Assembly (NCBI GenBank): GCA_019417325.1
Contig: DXVO01000007.1
Location: 62,001-126,000 of the forward strand
Direction of reading: 5' to 3'
DNA: 64,000 nt
DNA from: Parabacteroides sp.
GTDB taxonomy: Bacteria > Bacteroidota > Bacteroidia > Bacteroidales > Tannerellaceae
In this document: one piece after another, positions 16,383 to 25,068 of the stretch
Position numbering within the stretch: the stretch's first letter is position 1
Layout: every line of letters begins with the position of its first letter
Program-made: the position numbers and the translations under genes
Notes under the pieces: generated by a model
Seen by the model: only the letters and a program-made list of their open reading frames with translations
Told to the model about the DNA's origin: nothing
Databases searched by the model: none

Positions 16383-18302
16383 ATGGCGGAATGCAAGGAT
16401 GACCACATCTTAAATTCAATCAACTATCCGGAGGATCTGAGAAAATTAGATCCTAAACGGTTGGAGGAAGTATGTGCAGAGTTGCGTCAATATATAATAG
16501 ATATACTTTCCGAAAATCCGGGACATCTAGGTGCGAGCCTGGGCACAGTAGAGTTAACAGTTGCATTACATTATGTTTTTAATACTCCTTATGACCGTAT
16601 TGTATGGGATGTAGGTCATCAGGCCTACGGACATAAAATATTGACCGGGCGAAGAGACTCTTTTCATACACTCCGTAAACAGGGTGGAATAAGCGGTTTT
16701 CCGAATCCGGATGAAAGCCCTTTTGATGCTTTTATTGCAGGGCATGCATCAACTTCTATTTCGGCAGCTATGGGTATGTCGGTCGCTTCGGCTCTAAAGA
16801 ATGAGCAAGACAGGCATGTGATTGCAGTTATAGGAGATGGGGCTATGACAGGAGGTCTGGCATTTGAAGGTTTGAACAATGCTTCTGCCAATCCTAATAA
16901 TCTGTTGATCATATTGAATGATAATGATATGGCAATAGACCATTCGGTTGGCGGTTTGAGCCAGTATCTGGTGGATATAACGACCAGTCAGACTTACAAT
17001 AAGATGCGTTATGATGTGTATCGCGGTTTGCGTAAGATGAAATTGATAAATGATGACCGTCGTGAGAATATCCTCCGTTTTAACAATAGCTTGAAAGCAT
17101 TGCTTACACAGCAGCATAATTTGTTTGAAGGTTTCAGTATCCGTTATTTCGGTCCGATAGACGGGCATGATATCCATTATTTGCTGAAAGTCCTGAATGA
17201 TATAAAAGATATGCAGGGTCCCAAGTTGCTGCATATTAAAACGAAAAAAGGAAAAGGCTTTAAACCGGCGGAAGAATCTGCTACGGAGTGGCATGCTCCA
17301 GGACTGTTTAACAAGGAGACAGGAGAGCGTATCATCGTTCATAAACTGGATGAACCACAACTTTACCAAGATGTTTTCGGGCATACCTTAGTGGAATTGG
17401 CAGAACAGGATGAACGTATTGTGGGTATTACTCCTGCTATGCCTACCGGTTGTTCCATGACTTATATGATGAAAGCTTTTCCGCAGCGTGCATTTGATGT
17501 GGGTATTGCAGAAGGACATGCAGTGACATTCTCTGCCGGATTGGCAAAGGAAGGAATGATACCGTTCTGTAATATTTATTCCTCTTTTATGCAGCGGGCT
17601 TATGATATGGTGATTCATGACGTGGCAATTCAGAAACTTCATATGGTGATGTGTCTCGACCGTGCCGGATTGGTAGGGGAGGATGGGGCTACCCATCATG
17701 GCGTATTTGATTTAGCTTGTTTGCGCCCGGTACCTAATCTGGTTATTTCATCCCCATTGAATGAATGGGACTTGCGTAACTTAATGTATACCGGGTACAA
17801 AGCGTGCGACGGTCCGTTTGTGATTCGCTATCCGCGTGGAAAAGGAGAGAAGAAAGATTGGCGTAATCCGATGCAGATTTTACCGATAGGAAAAGGCAAG
17901 AAGCTGCGTGAAGGAAATGACCTGGCAGTGCTGTCGTTAGGACCGATTGGCAATGAAGTAATAAAAGCGATAAAAGAGTTGGAAGGAGAAAGTATCTCGG
18001 TCGCACATTATGATATGATTTATTTGAAACCGATAGATGAAGAACTTTTGCATGAGATCGCTAAGAAGTTCTCCCGTATCATAACGGTGGAAAATGGGGT
18101 TATACAAGGAGGCCTGGGAAGTGCTGTCCTTGAATTTATGGCAGACAATGATTATACGACGCATGTAAAACGGATAGGTGTTCCGGATTCGTTTATTGAA
18201 CACGGTTCTGTAAACGAACAATATAAGTTGTGTGGTATCGATGCTTTTAGCATCGCAGGCCTGTTGAGAATTGAGTATGAAAAATTGAATAAGAAAAATT
18301 GA
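16383..18302 (+). CDS. dxs: 1-deoxy-D-xylulose-5-phosphate synthase
   Basis: Condenses pyruvate with glyceraldehyde 3-phosphate, the entry step of the MEP isoprenoid pathway, using thiamine diphosphate. With the ATG at 16383 the protein is 639 residues, the usual length. Visible motifs: LSENPGHLGASLGTVELT, WDVGHQAYGHKILTGR, the ThDP motif VIGDGAMTGG followed by EGLNNA, KTKKGKGFKPAEE, and the transketolase Pyr-domain block VGIAEGHAVTFSAGLAKEG with DRAGLVGEDGATHHGVFD. The open frame extends to 16287 but overlaps the pepD terminator and a promoter. trkA follows after 32 bases, so they may be cotranscribed. Confidence 0.95.
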   Translation: MAECKDDHILNSINYPEDLRKLDPKRLEEVCAELRQYIIDILSENPGHLGASLGTVELTVALHYVFNTPYDRIVWDVGHQAYGHKILTGRRDSFHTLRKQGGISGFPNPDESPFDAFIAGHASTSISAAMGMSVASALKNEQDRHVIAVIGDGAMTGGLAFEGLNNASANPNNLLIILNDNDMAIDHSVGGLSQYLVDITTSQTYNKMRYDVYRGLRKMKLINDDRRENILRFNNSLKALLTQQHNLFEGFSIRYFGPIDGHDIHYLLKVLNDIKDMQGPKLLHIKTKKGKGFKPAEESATEWHAPGLFNKETGERIIVHKLDEPQLYQDVFGHTLVELAEQDERIVGITPAMPTGCSMTYMMKAFPQRAFDVGIAEGHAVTFSAGLAKEGMIPFCNIYSSFMQRAYDMVIHDVAIQKLHMVMCLDRAGLVGEDGATHHGVFDLACLRPVPNLVISSPLNEWDLRNLMYTGYKACDGPFVIRYPRGKGEKKDWRNPMQILPIGKGKKLREGNDLAVLSLGPIGNEVIKAIKELEGESISVAHYDMIYLKPIDEELLHEIAKKFSRIITVENGVIQGGLGSAVLEFMADNDYTTHVKRIGVPDSFIEHGSVNEQYKLCGIDAFSIAGLLRIEYEKLNKKN

Positions 18303-18334
18303 CAAACCGCTTGGTATATGTCAGTTATTGAAGT

Positions 18335-19672
18335 ATGAAAATTATTATAGCCGGAGCAGGTGAAGTCGGGACTCATTTAGCAAAAATGTTGTCACAAGAG
18401 AAACAGGATATTATCCTGATGGACCCGAATGAAGAGCGTTTGAATTTTACAAATTCAAGTATGGAAGTATTACCAATGGTAGGTAACCCTACATCTATAC
18501 GTGATTTGGAAGAAGCAGGAATCCGGAAAGCGGACTTGTTTATTAGTGTGACACCAGAAGAGACTACAAATGTTACAGCCAGTATTCTGGCATCCAAATT
18601 AGGGGCCCGCAAGACGCTTACCCGTATCAATAATTATGAATATTTGCTGCCAAAGAATAAGGAACTATTTGAAAAAATGGGGATTAATTCGATGATTTAC
18701 CCGGAAATGTTGGCTGCAAAAGAAATAGTGACAGCGGTACGTCGCCCGTGGGCACGTCAATATTGGGAATTGTTCGGGGGGGCTCTTATCCTGATAGGTG
18801 TGAAAGTCAGAGACAACTCAAGATTGGTCGATAAACTTCTTTCCGAGTTGCTGAATGAGCAGAAATTATATCATATAGTGGCTATCAAGCGGCAGAATGA
18901 AACTGTTATACCACGTGGTACAGATAAGATCCTGTCGGGAGATATCGTTTTCTTCACTACAACGAAAGACTATGTGGAAGATGTACGGATGCACGCCGGG
19001 AAAAAAGACCCGGAAGTAAAAAAAGTGATAATTATGGGAGGAAGCCGTATTGCCATACGTGCCTGTCAGTACCTCCCTAATAATATCCGCGTAAAAGTTA
19101 TTGAAACCAATAAGGAAAAGAGTCATCGCATTGCTGAAGTAGTTCCCAGCAATGTTTTGATTATAAACGGTGACGGTCGAGATACGGATTTGTTGATGCA
19201 GGAAGGCATTCAGGATGCACAGGCTTTTATTGCATTAACGGAAAACTCCAGTACGAACATACTGGCTTGCTTGGCTGCAAAACGTTATGGAGTATTCAAA
19301 ACAATCGCAAAGATAGAGAATATTGATTATATCCCTTTGGGAGAAAGTATGGATATCGGTTCTGTAATTAATAAGAAACTGATAGCTGCAAGTTATATCT
19401 ACCAGTTTCTGTTGGATGCGGATGTTTCGAATGTGAAATGCCTTACTTTTGCAAATGCAGACGTGGCTGAGTTGGTTGCGCGTCCGAATTCCAAGATAAC
19501 CCGAAAGCAGGTGAAAGATTTACATTTGCCGAAAGATATGACATTAGGAGGGTTAATCCGCGATGGGATTCCAATGATGATTAAAGGTGATACCCAGATA
19601 CAGGCATACGACCATGTAGTTGTATTCTGCCTGGATACGGCAATGCGCAAATTAGAAGACTTCTTTAATTAA
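18335..19672 (+). CDS. trkA: Trk potassium uptake system regulatory protein TrkA
   Basis: The 445-residue cytoplasmic gating subunit of the Trk K+ system. It is the two-repeat form: an N-terminal RCK/TrkA_N domain starting with MKIIIAGAGEVGTHLAKML (NAD-binding GxGxxG) and a TrkA_C domain around 145-225. A second Rossmann half begins at VIIMGGSRIAIRACQYL and is followed by another TrkA_C domain to the end. The second glycine motif is degenerate, as is common. trkH begins 4 bases after the stop, so channel and gating ring are produced together. Confidence 0.94.
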   Translation: MKIIIAGAGEVGTHLAKMLSQEKQDIILMDPNEERLNFTNSSMEVLPMVGNPTSIRDLEEAGIRKADLFISVTPEETTNVTASILASKLGARKTLTRINNYEYLLPKNKELFEKMGINSMIYPEMLAAKEIVTAVRRPWARQYWELFGGALILIGVKVRDNSRLVDKLLSELLNEQKLYHIVAIKRQNETVIPRGTDKILSGDIVFFTTTKDYVEDVRMHAGKKDPEVKKVIIMGGSRIAIRACQYLPNNIRVKVIETNKEKSHRIAEVVPSNVLIINGDGRDTDLLMQEGIQDAQAFIALTENSSTNILACLAAKRYGVFKTIAKIENIDYIPLGESMDIGSVINKKLIAASYIYQFLLDADVSNVKCLTFANADVAELVARPNSKITRKQVKDLHLPKDMTLGGLIRDGIPMMIKGDTQIQAYDHVVVFCLDTAMRKLEDFFN

Positions 19673-19676
19673 AGTT

Positions 19677-21131
19677 ATGCTGAATTTTCGTTTTATATTG
19701 AAAATGCTGGGAGGAATATTTATCCTCGAAACATTCTTCATGTTGGCGGCTACGGCGGTTTCGTTTTTTAGCAATGGGGAAGACCTGATTCCTTTACTGA
19801 AATCTTGCGGGATCATGTTTGGAACAGGACTTTTGTTTTATGCAATAGGTTTCCGTGCAAATGAATATAATGCTGGTAGGCGTGAAGGGATGTTGGTTGT
19901 CACTCTTACCTGGATATTTTGTTCCTTACTGGGAATGCTTCCATTCTATTTGGGAGGATATATATCTACAATAACTGATGCTTTTTTTGAAACGATGTCC
20001 GGTTTTACGACTACCGGTTCAACTATTCTTACAGATGTGGAAGCTTTGCCACATGGTGTATTATTTTGGCGAAGCCTGACTCAGTGGCAGGGGGGTATCG
20101 GCATTATCGTCTTTACAGTAGCGTTATTGCCTATTTTAGGTGGAGGAGCTGCGCAAATGTTCGATGCGGAGACTCCTGGTATTACACATGAACGTTTCCG
20201 TCCGCGTGTTGCTCAGGTTGCTAAACGGCTTTGGGGTATTTATTTATTTTTTACTGCAATTTTAATTGGTCTACTTTGGGTAGGGCCAATGAGTTTCTTT
20301 GATGCTGTGAATCATGCGATGACCACTATGGCAACAGGTGGATACTCCACTAAAAATGCGAGTGTGGCTTATTGGGATTCTGCCTATATAGATTATGTGA
20401 TTACGGTGTTTATGTGCATCGGGGCTACCAATATGACTCTTTTTTATTTCTTTTTCAATGGAAAATTCAGCAAGTTGTTTAAGGATGAAGAAGCACGTTG
20501 GTTTTATATTTTTGTAGTTGTCACGATGTTGATAGTTACCGTTTATCTGGTTTTGAAAGGTATATATCCTGATTTCCTTACGGCATTTCGTTTTGCTTCT
20601 TTTCAGGTTGCCACTTTGGTCTCTACATGTGGTTTTGCTACAGCCGATTTTATACCTTGGGGACCATTCTTTTGGTTAATCGCGATTATTTTGATGATAG
20701 TTTGCGGTTGTGCCGGCTCAACCAGTGGGGGATTGAAAACGGGGCGTGTTATGATTCTTACTAAGAACCTGCTGAACGAATTTAAAAAGCGGACGCATCC
20801 GCATGCCGTATTGCCCGTCAGAGTGAACGAACATGTATTATCTTCAGAGATCGTGTTCCGTGTATTGTCTTTTGCTTTTATTTATATAAGCCTGATCGTA
20901 TTAGGATGTTTATTATTGCTGGTAGATGGGTTGGGTTTTGAGGAAGCTGTGGGCTCGGCTGTGTCGGCTGTGAGTAATACCGGTCCGGGGCTTGGCAGTG
21001 TTGGACCTGTCGGGAATTTCTCTGGATTACCTGATTTTTCCAAATGGGTATTGGCTATGTTGATGATGGTAGGACGTTTGGAAATATTTACGGTAGTCAC
21101 CATCCTTTTACCTGGTTTCTGGAAACAATAA
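19677..21131 (+). CDS. trkH: Trk potassium uptake channel TrkH
   Basis: The 484-residue membrane subunit of the K+ uptake system. It has about ten hydrophobic helices with four pore-loop repeats carrying TGST/TGG-like filter segments: SGFTTTGST, ATGGYSTKN, STCGFATAD and SNTGPGLGSVGP. The second quarter has SLTQWQGGIGIIVFTVALLP, typical of TrkH. The C-terminus ends MVGRLEIFTVVTILLPGFWK. It pairs with trkA just upstream. An SMP-30-like gene starts 12 bases downstream on the same strand. Confidence 0.95.
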   Translation: MLNFRFILKMLGGIFILETFFMLAATAVSFFSNGEDLIPLLKSCGIMFGTGLLFYAIGFRANEYNAGRREGMLVVTLTWIFCSLLGMLPFYLGGYISTITDAFFETMSGFTTTGSTILTDVEALPHGVLFWRSLTQWQGGIGIIVFTVALLPILGGGAAQMFDAETPGITHERFRPRVAQVAKRLWGIYLFFTAILIGLLWVGPMSFFDAVNHAMTTMATGGYSTKNASVAYWDSAYIDYVITVFMCIGATNMTLFYFFFNGKFSKLFKDEEARWFYIFVVVTMLIVTVYLVLKGIYPDFLTAFRFASFQVATLVSTCGFATADFIPWGPFFWLIAIILMIVCGCAGSTSGGLKTGRVMILTKNLLNEFKKRTHPHAVLPVRVNEHVLSSEIVFRVLSFAFIYISLIVLGCLLLLVDGLGFEEAVGSAVSAVSNTGPGLGSVGPVGNFSGLPDFSKWVLAMLMMVGRLEIFTVVTILLPGFWKQ

Positions 21132-21143
21132 ACAAAAACACAT

Positions 21144-22028
21144 ATGAAAACACAAATGATGCTATTAACCTTTATCGGCAGTCTTTTTTTATTGCCGGGA
21201 TTTGCCCGGGATACAGTAAAACCGGAGACTGCGGATTTATTGCCGGAACATACATTTACTTCCGGAATAGAAGGGCCTGCAACGGATGAAGCCGGGAACT
21301 TATATGCCGTAAATTATAAGAAGGAAGGAACAATAGGCATTGTCCATCCGGATGGAACACATGCTTGTTTTGTGGTACTTCCGGAAGGCTCTACGGGAAA
21401 TAGCATCTGTTTTAATAAAGAAGGAAATATGTTGGTTGCAGATTATACCGGGCATAATATCCTGAAAGTAGATATGAAAACTAAAGCAATATCCATCTAT
21501 GCCCATGAACCGAAGATGAACCAGCCGAATGATATGGCTCTTGCTCCCAATGGAAATCTGTATGCCAGTGACCCGGACTGGAAGAATAAAAAAGGTCAGC
21601 TTTGGTTGATTACTCCCAAAGGTAAAATATCTTTGCTGGAAGGTAATATGGGAACTACAAATGGAATAGAGGTAAGTCCTGATGGCAAAATGCTTTATGT
21701 GAATGAATCCGCCCAGTTAAAAGTTTGGGCATATGATATTCAGCCAGATGGGACATTAAAAAATAAGCGGCTGATACATACTTTTGAGGGGTATGGTATG
21801 GACGGTATGTGTTGTGATATAAAAGGATATATCTACCTCTGCCGTTATGATAAAGGAACCGTCGTTCTGTTGAGCCCCAAAGGCAAGCTGCAGCGTGAAA
21901 TCTGGCTGAAAGGTAAGCAACCTTCAAATATTACTTTTGGAGGTCCGGATAATAAGACTTGTTATATTACCTTGCAAGATCGGGGATGTTTTGAAACCTT
22001 CCGTTCAGAATATCCGGGAAGGAAATAA
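21144..22028 (+). CDS. SMP-30/gluconolactonase-like secreted beta-propeller protein
   Basis: A 294-residue protein with a cleavable signal peptide (hydrophobic core MMLLTFIGSLFLLPGFA). The mature part reads as an SMP-30/gluconolactonase/LRE-like six-bladed propeller: FTSGIEGPATDEAGNLYAVN, GNSICFNKEGNMLVADYTGH, NQPNDMALAPNGNLYASDP, TTNGIEVSPDGKMLYVNES, GMDGMCCDIKGYIYLC and PSNITFGGPDNKTCYITL are repeating blades. The family includes lactonases that need a divalent metal bound by Glu, Asn and Asp, and candidates for all three are present. Periplasmic location is inferred. It follows trkH closely, probably by readthrough; no functional link is evident. Confidence 0.78.
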   Translation: MKTQMMLLTFIGSLFLLPGFARDTVKPETADLLPEHTFTSGIEGPATDEAGNLYAVNYKKEGTIGIVHPDGTHACFVVLPEGSTGNSICFNKEGNMLVADYTGHNILKVDMKTKAISIYAHEPKMNQPNDMALAPNGNLYASDPDWKNKKGQLWLITPKGKISLLEGNMGTTNGIEVSPDGKMLYVNESAQLKVWAYDIQPDGTLKNKRLIHTFEGYGMDGMCCDIKGYIYLCRYDKGTVVLLSPKGKLQREIWLKGKQPSNITFGGPDNKTCYITLQDRGCFETFRSEYPGRK

Positions 22029-22051
22029 GCTGTTAGTATAGCGGATGGTTA

Positions 22052-22750
22052 TTAAAACATATGATAACCTTTCAACTCTTTCCGTAAAGCTTTGGATTTA
22101 TTGTTTGTAACCTCATCCATGAGTTTCCAGAAACGGTCGCTATGATTCATTTCCACTGTATGACACAGTTCATGTAAAAGAACATAATCAATCAGGTGCC
22201 AGGGAAGAAGCATTAATGAAAGGGATAGATTGATACTTTTCCGCGGAGTACAACTGCCCCAATGAGTTTTACTGTTGAATATTTTTATTCCTGTACAAGT
22301 AAATTTATGCAGAGAAGCAAGTTGCATCAATCGTTGAGGCAATAATCTGACAGCCTCGTGACGAAGCGCTTTCTCTAAAAAACTTTTCAATAAATTCTGG
22401 ACTCTTTCATCTGTAAAATCTGTTTGTGCAGGACAGGCTATATGCAAAATTTCTTTATCCAATGTCATGTAAAAATTCGTCCGGTCGGAGCAGAATATGT
22501 GGATGCTGAAACTTGCAGTCTGCATTTCTGTCTTATCTGTCAGCAAAGGATGTGCCGGATGTTTGGCTAATGCAACTTTCAATTTATTCTTATTTTCCCG
22601 GATAAAGGCAAGCATACGCGTCTCGTCTCCATTGACAGGCATTGTCGCAGTAATGACCCCTTTGGATATTTTCAGCGTATAGCGGGTTGCCCGTGGGCTA
22701 ATACGGAGAAGGATGGTTCCTAAATCATTATCGTGTATCTTCTTTTGCAT
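22052..22750 (-). CDS. YgjP-like (DUF45) metallopeptidase
   Basis: A 232-residue protein with the YgjP/DUF45 layout: an N-terminal beta-rich part starting with RISPRATRYTLKISKGVITA and a C-terminal zinc site with HELCH (an HExxH motif) in DYVLLHELCHTVEMNHSDRF. The downstream HSDRFWKLM supplies a third likely ligand. The NSKTHWGSCTPRKSINLSL segment is typical of the family, which is often linked to restriction systems or stands alone; here it stands alone. Substrate unknown. It has its own promoter and is divergent from gpmI. Confidence 0.82.
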   Translation of the reverse strand: MQKKIHDNDLGTILLRISPRATRYTLKISKGVITATMPVNGDETRMLAFIRENKNKLKVALAKHPAHPLLTDKTEMQTASFSIHIFCSDRTNFYMTLDKEILHIACPAQTDFTDERVQNLLKSFLEKALRHEAVRLLPQRLMQLASLHKFTCTGIKIFNSKTHWGSCTPRKSINLSLSLMLLPWHLIDYVLLHELCHTVEMNHSDRFWKLMDEVTNNKSKALRKELKGYHMF

Positions 22751-22758
22751 ATCGTTTA

Positions 22759-22766
22759 CAAAAGTA
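22759..22766 (-). promoter_or_regulatory. -7 promoter element of the YgjP-like gene
   Basis: TACTTTTG on the minus strand, 8 bases before the start codon, implying a nearly leaderless mRNA if used. Confidence 0.45.
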
Positions 22767-22802
22767 ATACTTTATGAACAAAGAATATACAGTAGAATTG
22801 CT

Positions 22803-22810
22803 TATCTTTG
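22803..22810 (+). promoter_or_regulatory. gpmI -7 promoter element
   Basis: TATCTTTG followed by GC, the most typical form of the Bacteroidota -7 box, 39 bases before the gpmI ATG. Confidence 0.65.
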
Positions 22811-22849
22811 CACCCGATTTAGGGAATTAATTATTAAACAAATAGAATC

Positions 22850-24373
22850 ATGAGCAAGAAAGCACTATTACTGATTTGCGACGGCTGGGGAATTGGCGAC
22901 CGCGGAAAAGACGATGTAATTTATAACACTCCTACTCCTTATTGGGATGAATTATTGAAAAACTATCCGAACTCTCAACTTCAAGCTTCAGGTGAAAATG
23001 TTGGTTTGCCTGACGGACAGATGGGAAACTCGGAAGTAGGCCATTTGAATATTGGTGCCGGACGCGTGGTTTATCAGGATTTGGTAAAGATCAACCTCGC
23101 TTGTCGTAATAACTCTATTATGGAAAACCCGGAAATCAAACGTGCTTATAGCTATGCAAAAGAAAATGGCAAGCAGATTCATTTTATGGGACTTGTTTCT
23201 GATGGTGGTGTACATAGCTCATTGGAACACTTGTTCAAACTGACAGATATAGCAAAAGAATACGGAATCGACAAAGCATACGTTCACTGTTTCATGGATG
23301 GTCGTGATACAGACCCTAAAAGCGGTAAAGGTTTTATAGAACAACTGTCTGAACACCTGAAGACTACTGGCGGAAAGATTGCTTCTATCATCGGACGTTA
23401 TTATGCTATGGACCGCGACAAACGCTGGGAACGCGTAAAAGAAGCTTACGACCTGCTGGTAAATGGTAAAGGTAAAGAAGCTGAATGCATGGTAAAAGCC
23501 ATGGAAGAATCTTATGCTGAAGGTGTAACCGACGAATTCATCAAACCGATTGTACATGTAGAAAACGGCAAGCCGGTTGCAACTATCGAAGAAGGTGATG
23601 TTGTTATTTTCTTCAACTATCGTAACGACCGTGCAAAAGAACTTACAGTTGTTCTGACACAGCAGGATATGCCGGAAGTAGAAATGGTAACAATTCCAGG
23701 TTTGCAGTATTTCTGTATGACTCCGTACGATGCTAATTTTAAAGGTGTATACATCCTGTTTGACAAGGAAAATGTAGAAAATACATTAGGTGAATATGTT
23801 GCTTCAAAAGGCAAAACACAGTTGCATATTGCTGAAACAGAAAAGTATGCACATGTGACATTCTTCTTTAACGGCGGACGTGAAGCTCCGTATGCAGAAG
23901 AAGAACGTATCCTGGTTCCTTCTCCTAAAGTAGCTACTTATGACCTGAAGCCGGAAATGAGTGCTTACGAAGTAAAAGATAAACTGGTTGAGGCTATCAA
24001 TACACAGAAATATGACTTTATCGTTTGTAACTATGCAAATGGTGATATGGTAGGTCATACCGGTATTTATGAAGCCATAGAAAAAGCAGTTGTTGCTGTT
24101 GACGCTTGCCTGCACGATACAGTGGAAGCTGCAAAAGCAAACGGTTATGAGGTAATTATCATTGCCGACCACGGTAATGCCGACCATGCTTTGAATGAAG
24201 ACGGAACTCCGAATACAGCTCACTCTTTGAATCCTGTTCCTTTTGTATATGTAACAGAAAACAAGGATGCAAAAGTTGAAAACGGTATTCTTGCAGACGT
24301 TGCTCCTTCTATCCTTCATATCATGGGGCTGGAACAACCGAAAGAAATGACCGGACGCAATTTGATTAAATAA
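22850..24373 (+). CDS. gpmI: 2,3-bisphosphoglycerate-independent phosphoglycerate mutase
   Basis: Interconverts 3- and 2-phosphoglycerate in glycolysis and gluconeogenesis using Mn2+. The 507-residue length is typical. The start CDGWGIGDRG gives the first metal Asp, and GQMGNSEVGHLNIGAGRVVY contains the phospho-accepting Ser61. VHCFMDGRDTDPKSG, GRYYAMDRDKRWER and FNYRNDRAKEL line the substrate site, and the late IIIADHGNADHALNEDG and NTAHSLNPVPFVYV carry the remaining metal ligands. Codon use looks cleaner than in many neighbours, as expected for a highly expressed glycolytic enzyme. Single gene with its own promoter and terminator. Confidence 0.97.
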   Translation: MSKKALLLICDGWGIGDRGKDDVIYNTPTPYWDELLKNYPNSQLQASGENVGLPDGQMGNSEVGHLNIGAGRVVYQDLVKINLACRNNSIMENPEIKRAYSYAKENGKQIHFMGLVSDGGVHSSLEHLFKLTDIAKEYGIDKAYVHCFMDGRDTDPKSGKGFIEQLSEHLKTTGGKIASIIGRYYAMDRDKRWERVKEAYDLLVNGKGKEAECMVKAMEESYAEGVTDEFIKPIVHVENGKPVATIEEGDVVIFFNYRNDRAKELTVVLTQQDMPEVEMVTIPGLQYFCMTPYDANFKGVYILFDKENVENTLGEYVASKGKTQLHIAETEKYAHVTFFFNGGREAPYAEEERILVPSPKVATYDLKPEMSAYEVKDKLVEAINTQKYDFIVCNYANGDMVGHTGIYEAIEKAVVAVDACLHDTVEAAKANGYEVIIIADHGNADHALNEDGTPNTAHSLNPVPFVYVTENKDAKVENGILADVAPSILHIMGLEQPKEMTGRNLIK

Positions 24374-24390
24374 TTCTTTTGAAAATATAT

Positions 24391-24438
24391 TCCCCTCTTG
24401 AGATTCGTTTTTATACGTTTTTCAGGAGGGGATTTTCT
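24391..24438 (+). terminator. Rho-independent terminator of gpmI
   Basis: TCCCCTCTTGA (24391-24401) pairs with TCAGGAGGGGA (24422-24432) over 11 bp with one G-U, followed by TTTTCTTA. Confidence 0.8.
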
Positions 24439-24467
24439 TATATCCAAAATAAGTTCAAGTTCTATAG

Positions 24468-25049
24468 ATGATACAAATAGATGATACATTAGTCAGCCTC
24501 GATGTGTTGGAAAGTAAATTTATATGTGATCTGTCCCATTGCAAGGGGATTTGTTGCGTAGAAGGTGATTCCGGCGCTCCTTTATTGGAAGAAGAGGTTG
24601 CAGAACTGGAAAAAGCATTGCCTGTTATTTGGGATGATCTTTCTCCGGAAGCGCAGGATATTATCGATAAACAAGGCGTTTCTTACGTCGATGTAGAGGG
24701 AGATTTGGTGACTTCTATCGTTAATAACAAAGATTGTGTCTTTACTTGCTATGATGCGGACGGAACTTGTAAATGTGCGGTAGAGAAAGCTTACCGTGCT
24801 GGCAAACTGTCTTTTTATAAGCCTGTATCCTGCCATCTTTATCCGATCCGCGTGACTGAATATGATACATTTAGTGCTGTAAATTACCACCGTTGGGAGA
24901 TATGCAAAGCTGCGGAAGTGTTAGGTAAAAAAATAGGAATGCCTGTTTATAAGTATTTGAAAGAACCGTTAATCAGGCGATTTGGTACAGATTGGTATGA
25001 CAGCCTCGAAGAGGTTGCCATAGAATGGGAAAAACAGAATAACAAATAA
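24468..25049 (+). CDS. DUF3109 family cysteine-cluster protein
   Basis: A 193-residue protein of the DUF3109 family, common in Bacteroidota and of unknown function. The cysteines fall in a pattern like the YkgJ/UPF0153 metal-binding proteins: CDLSHCKGICC near residue 20, then CVFTCYDADGTCKC near 85-100 and PVSCHLYPIRV near 120. These suggest a bound zinc or iron-sulfur centre (inference). No signal peptide or membrane helix is seen, so it should be cytoplasmic. The 3' end lies inside a hairpin shared with the convergent glsB. Confidence 0.75.
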   Translation: MIQIDDTLVSLDVLESKFICDLSHCKGICCVEGDSGAPLLEEEVAELEKALPVIWDDLSPEAQDIIDKQGVSYVDVEGDLVTSIVNNKDCVFTCYDADGTCKCAVEKAYRAGKLSFYKPVSCHLYPIRVTEYDTFSAVNYHRWEICKAAEVLGKKIGMPVYKYLKEPLIRRFGTDWYDSLEEVAIEWEKQNNK

Positions 25050-25068
25050 AAAAGTTATTCTGTTTTTC
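25029..25068. terminator. Bidirectional terminator overlapping two coding ends
   Basis: A perfect 15-bp stem joins 25029-25043 to 25054-25068. Each strand ends in a run of T after the stem. It covers the last codons of the DUF3109 gene and of glsB, whose stop codons are only 5 bases apart. Confidence 0.8.
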
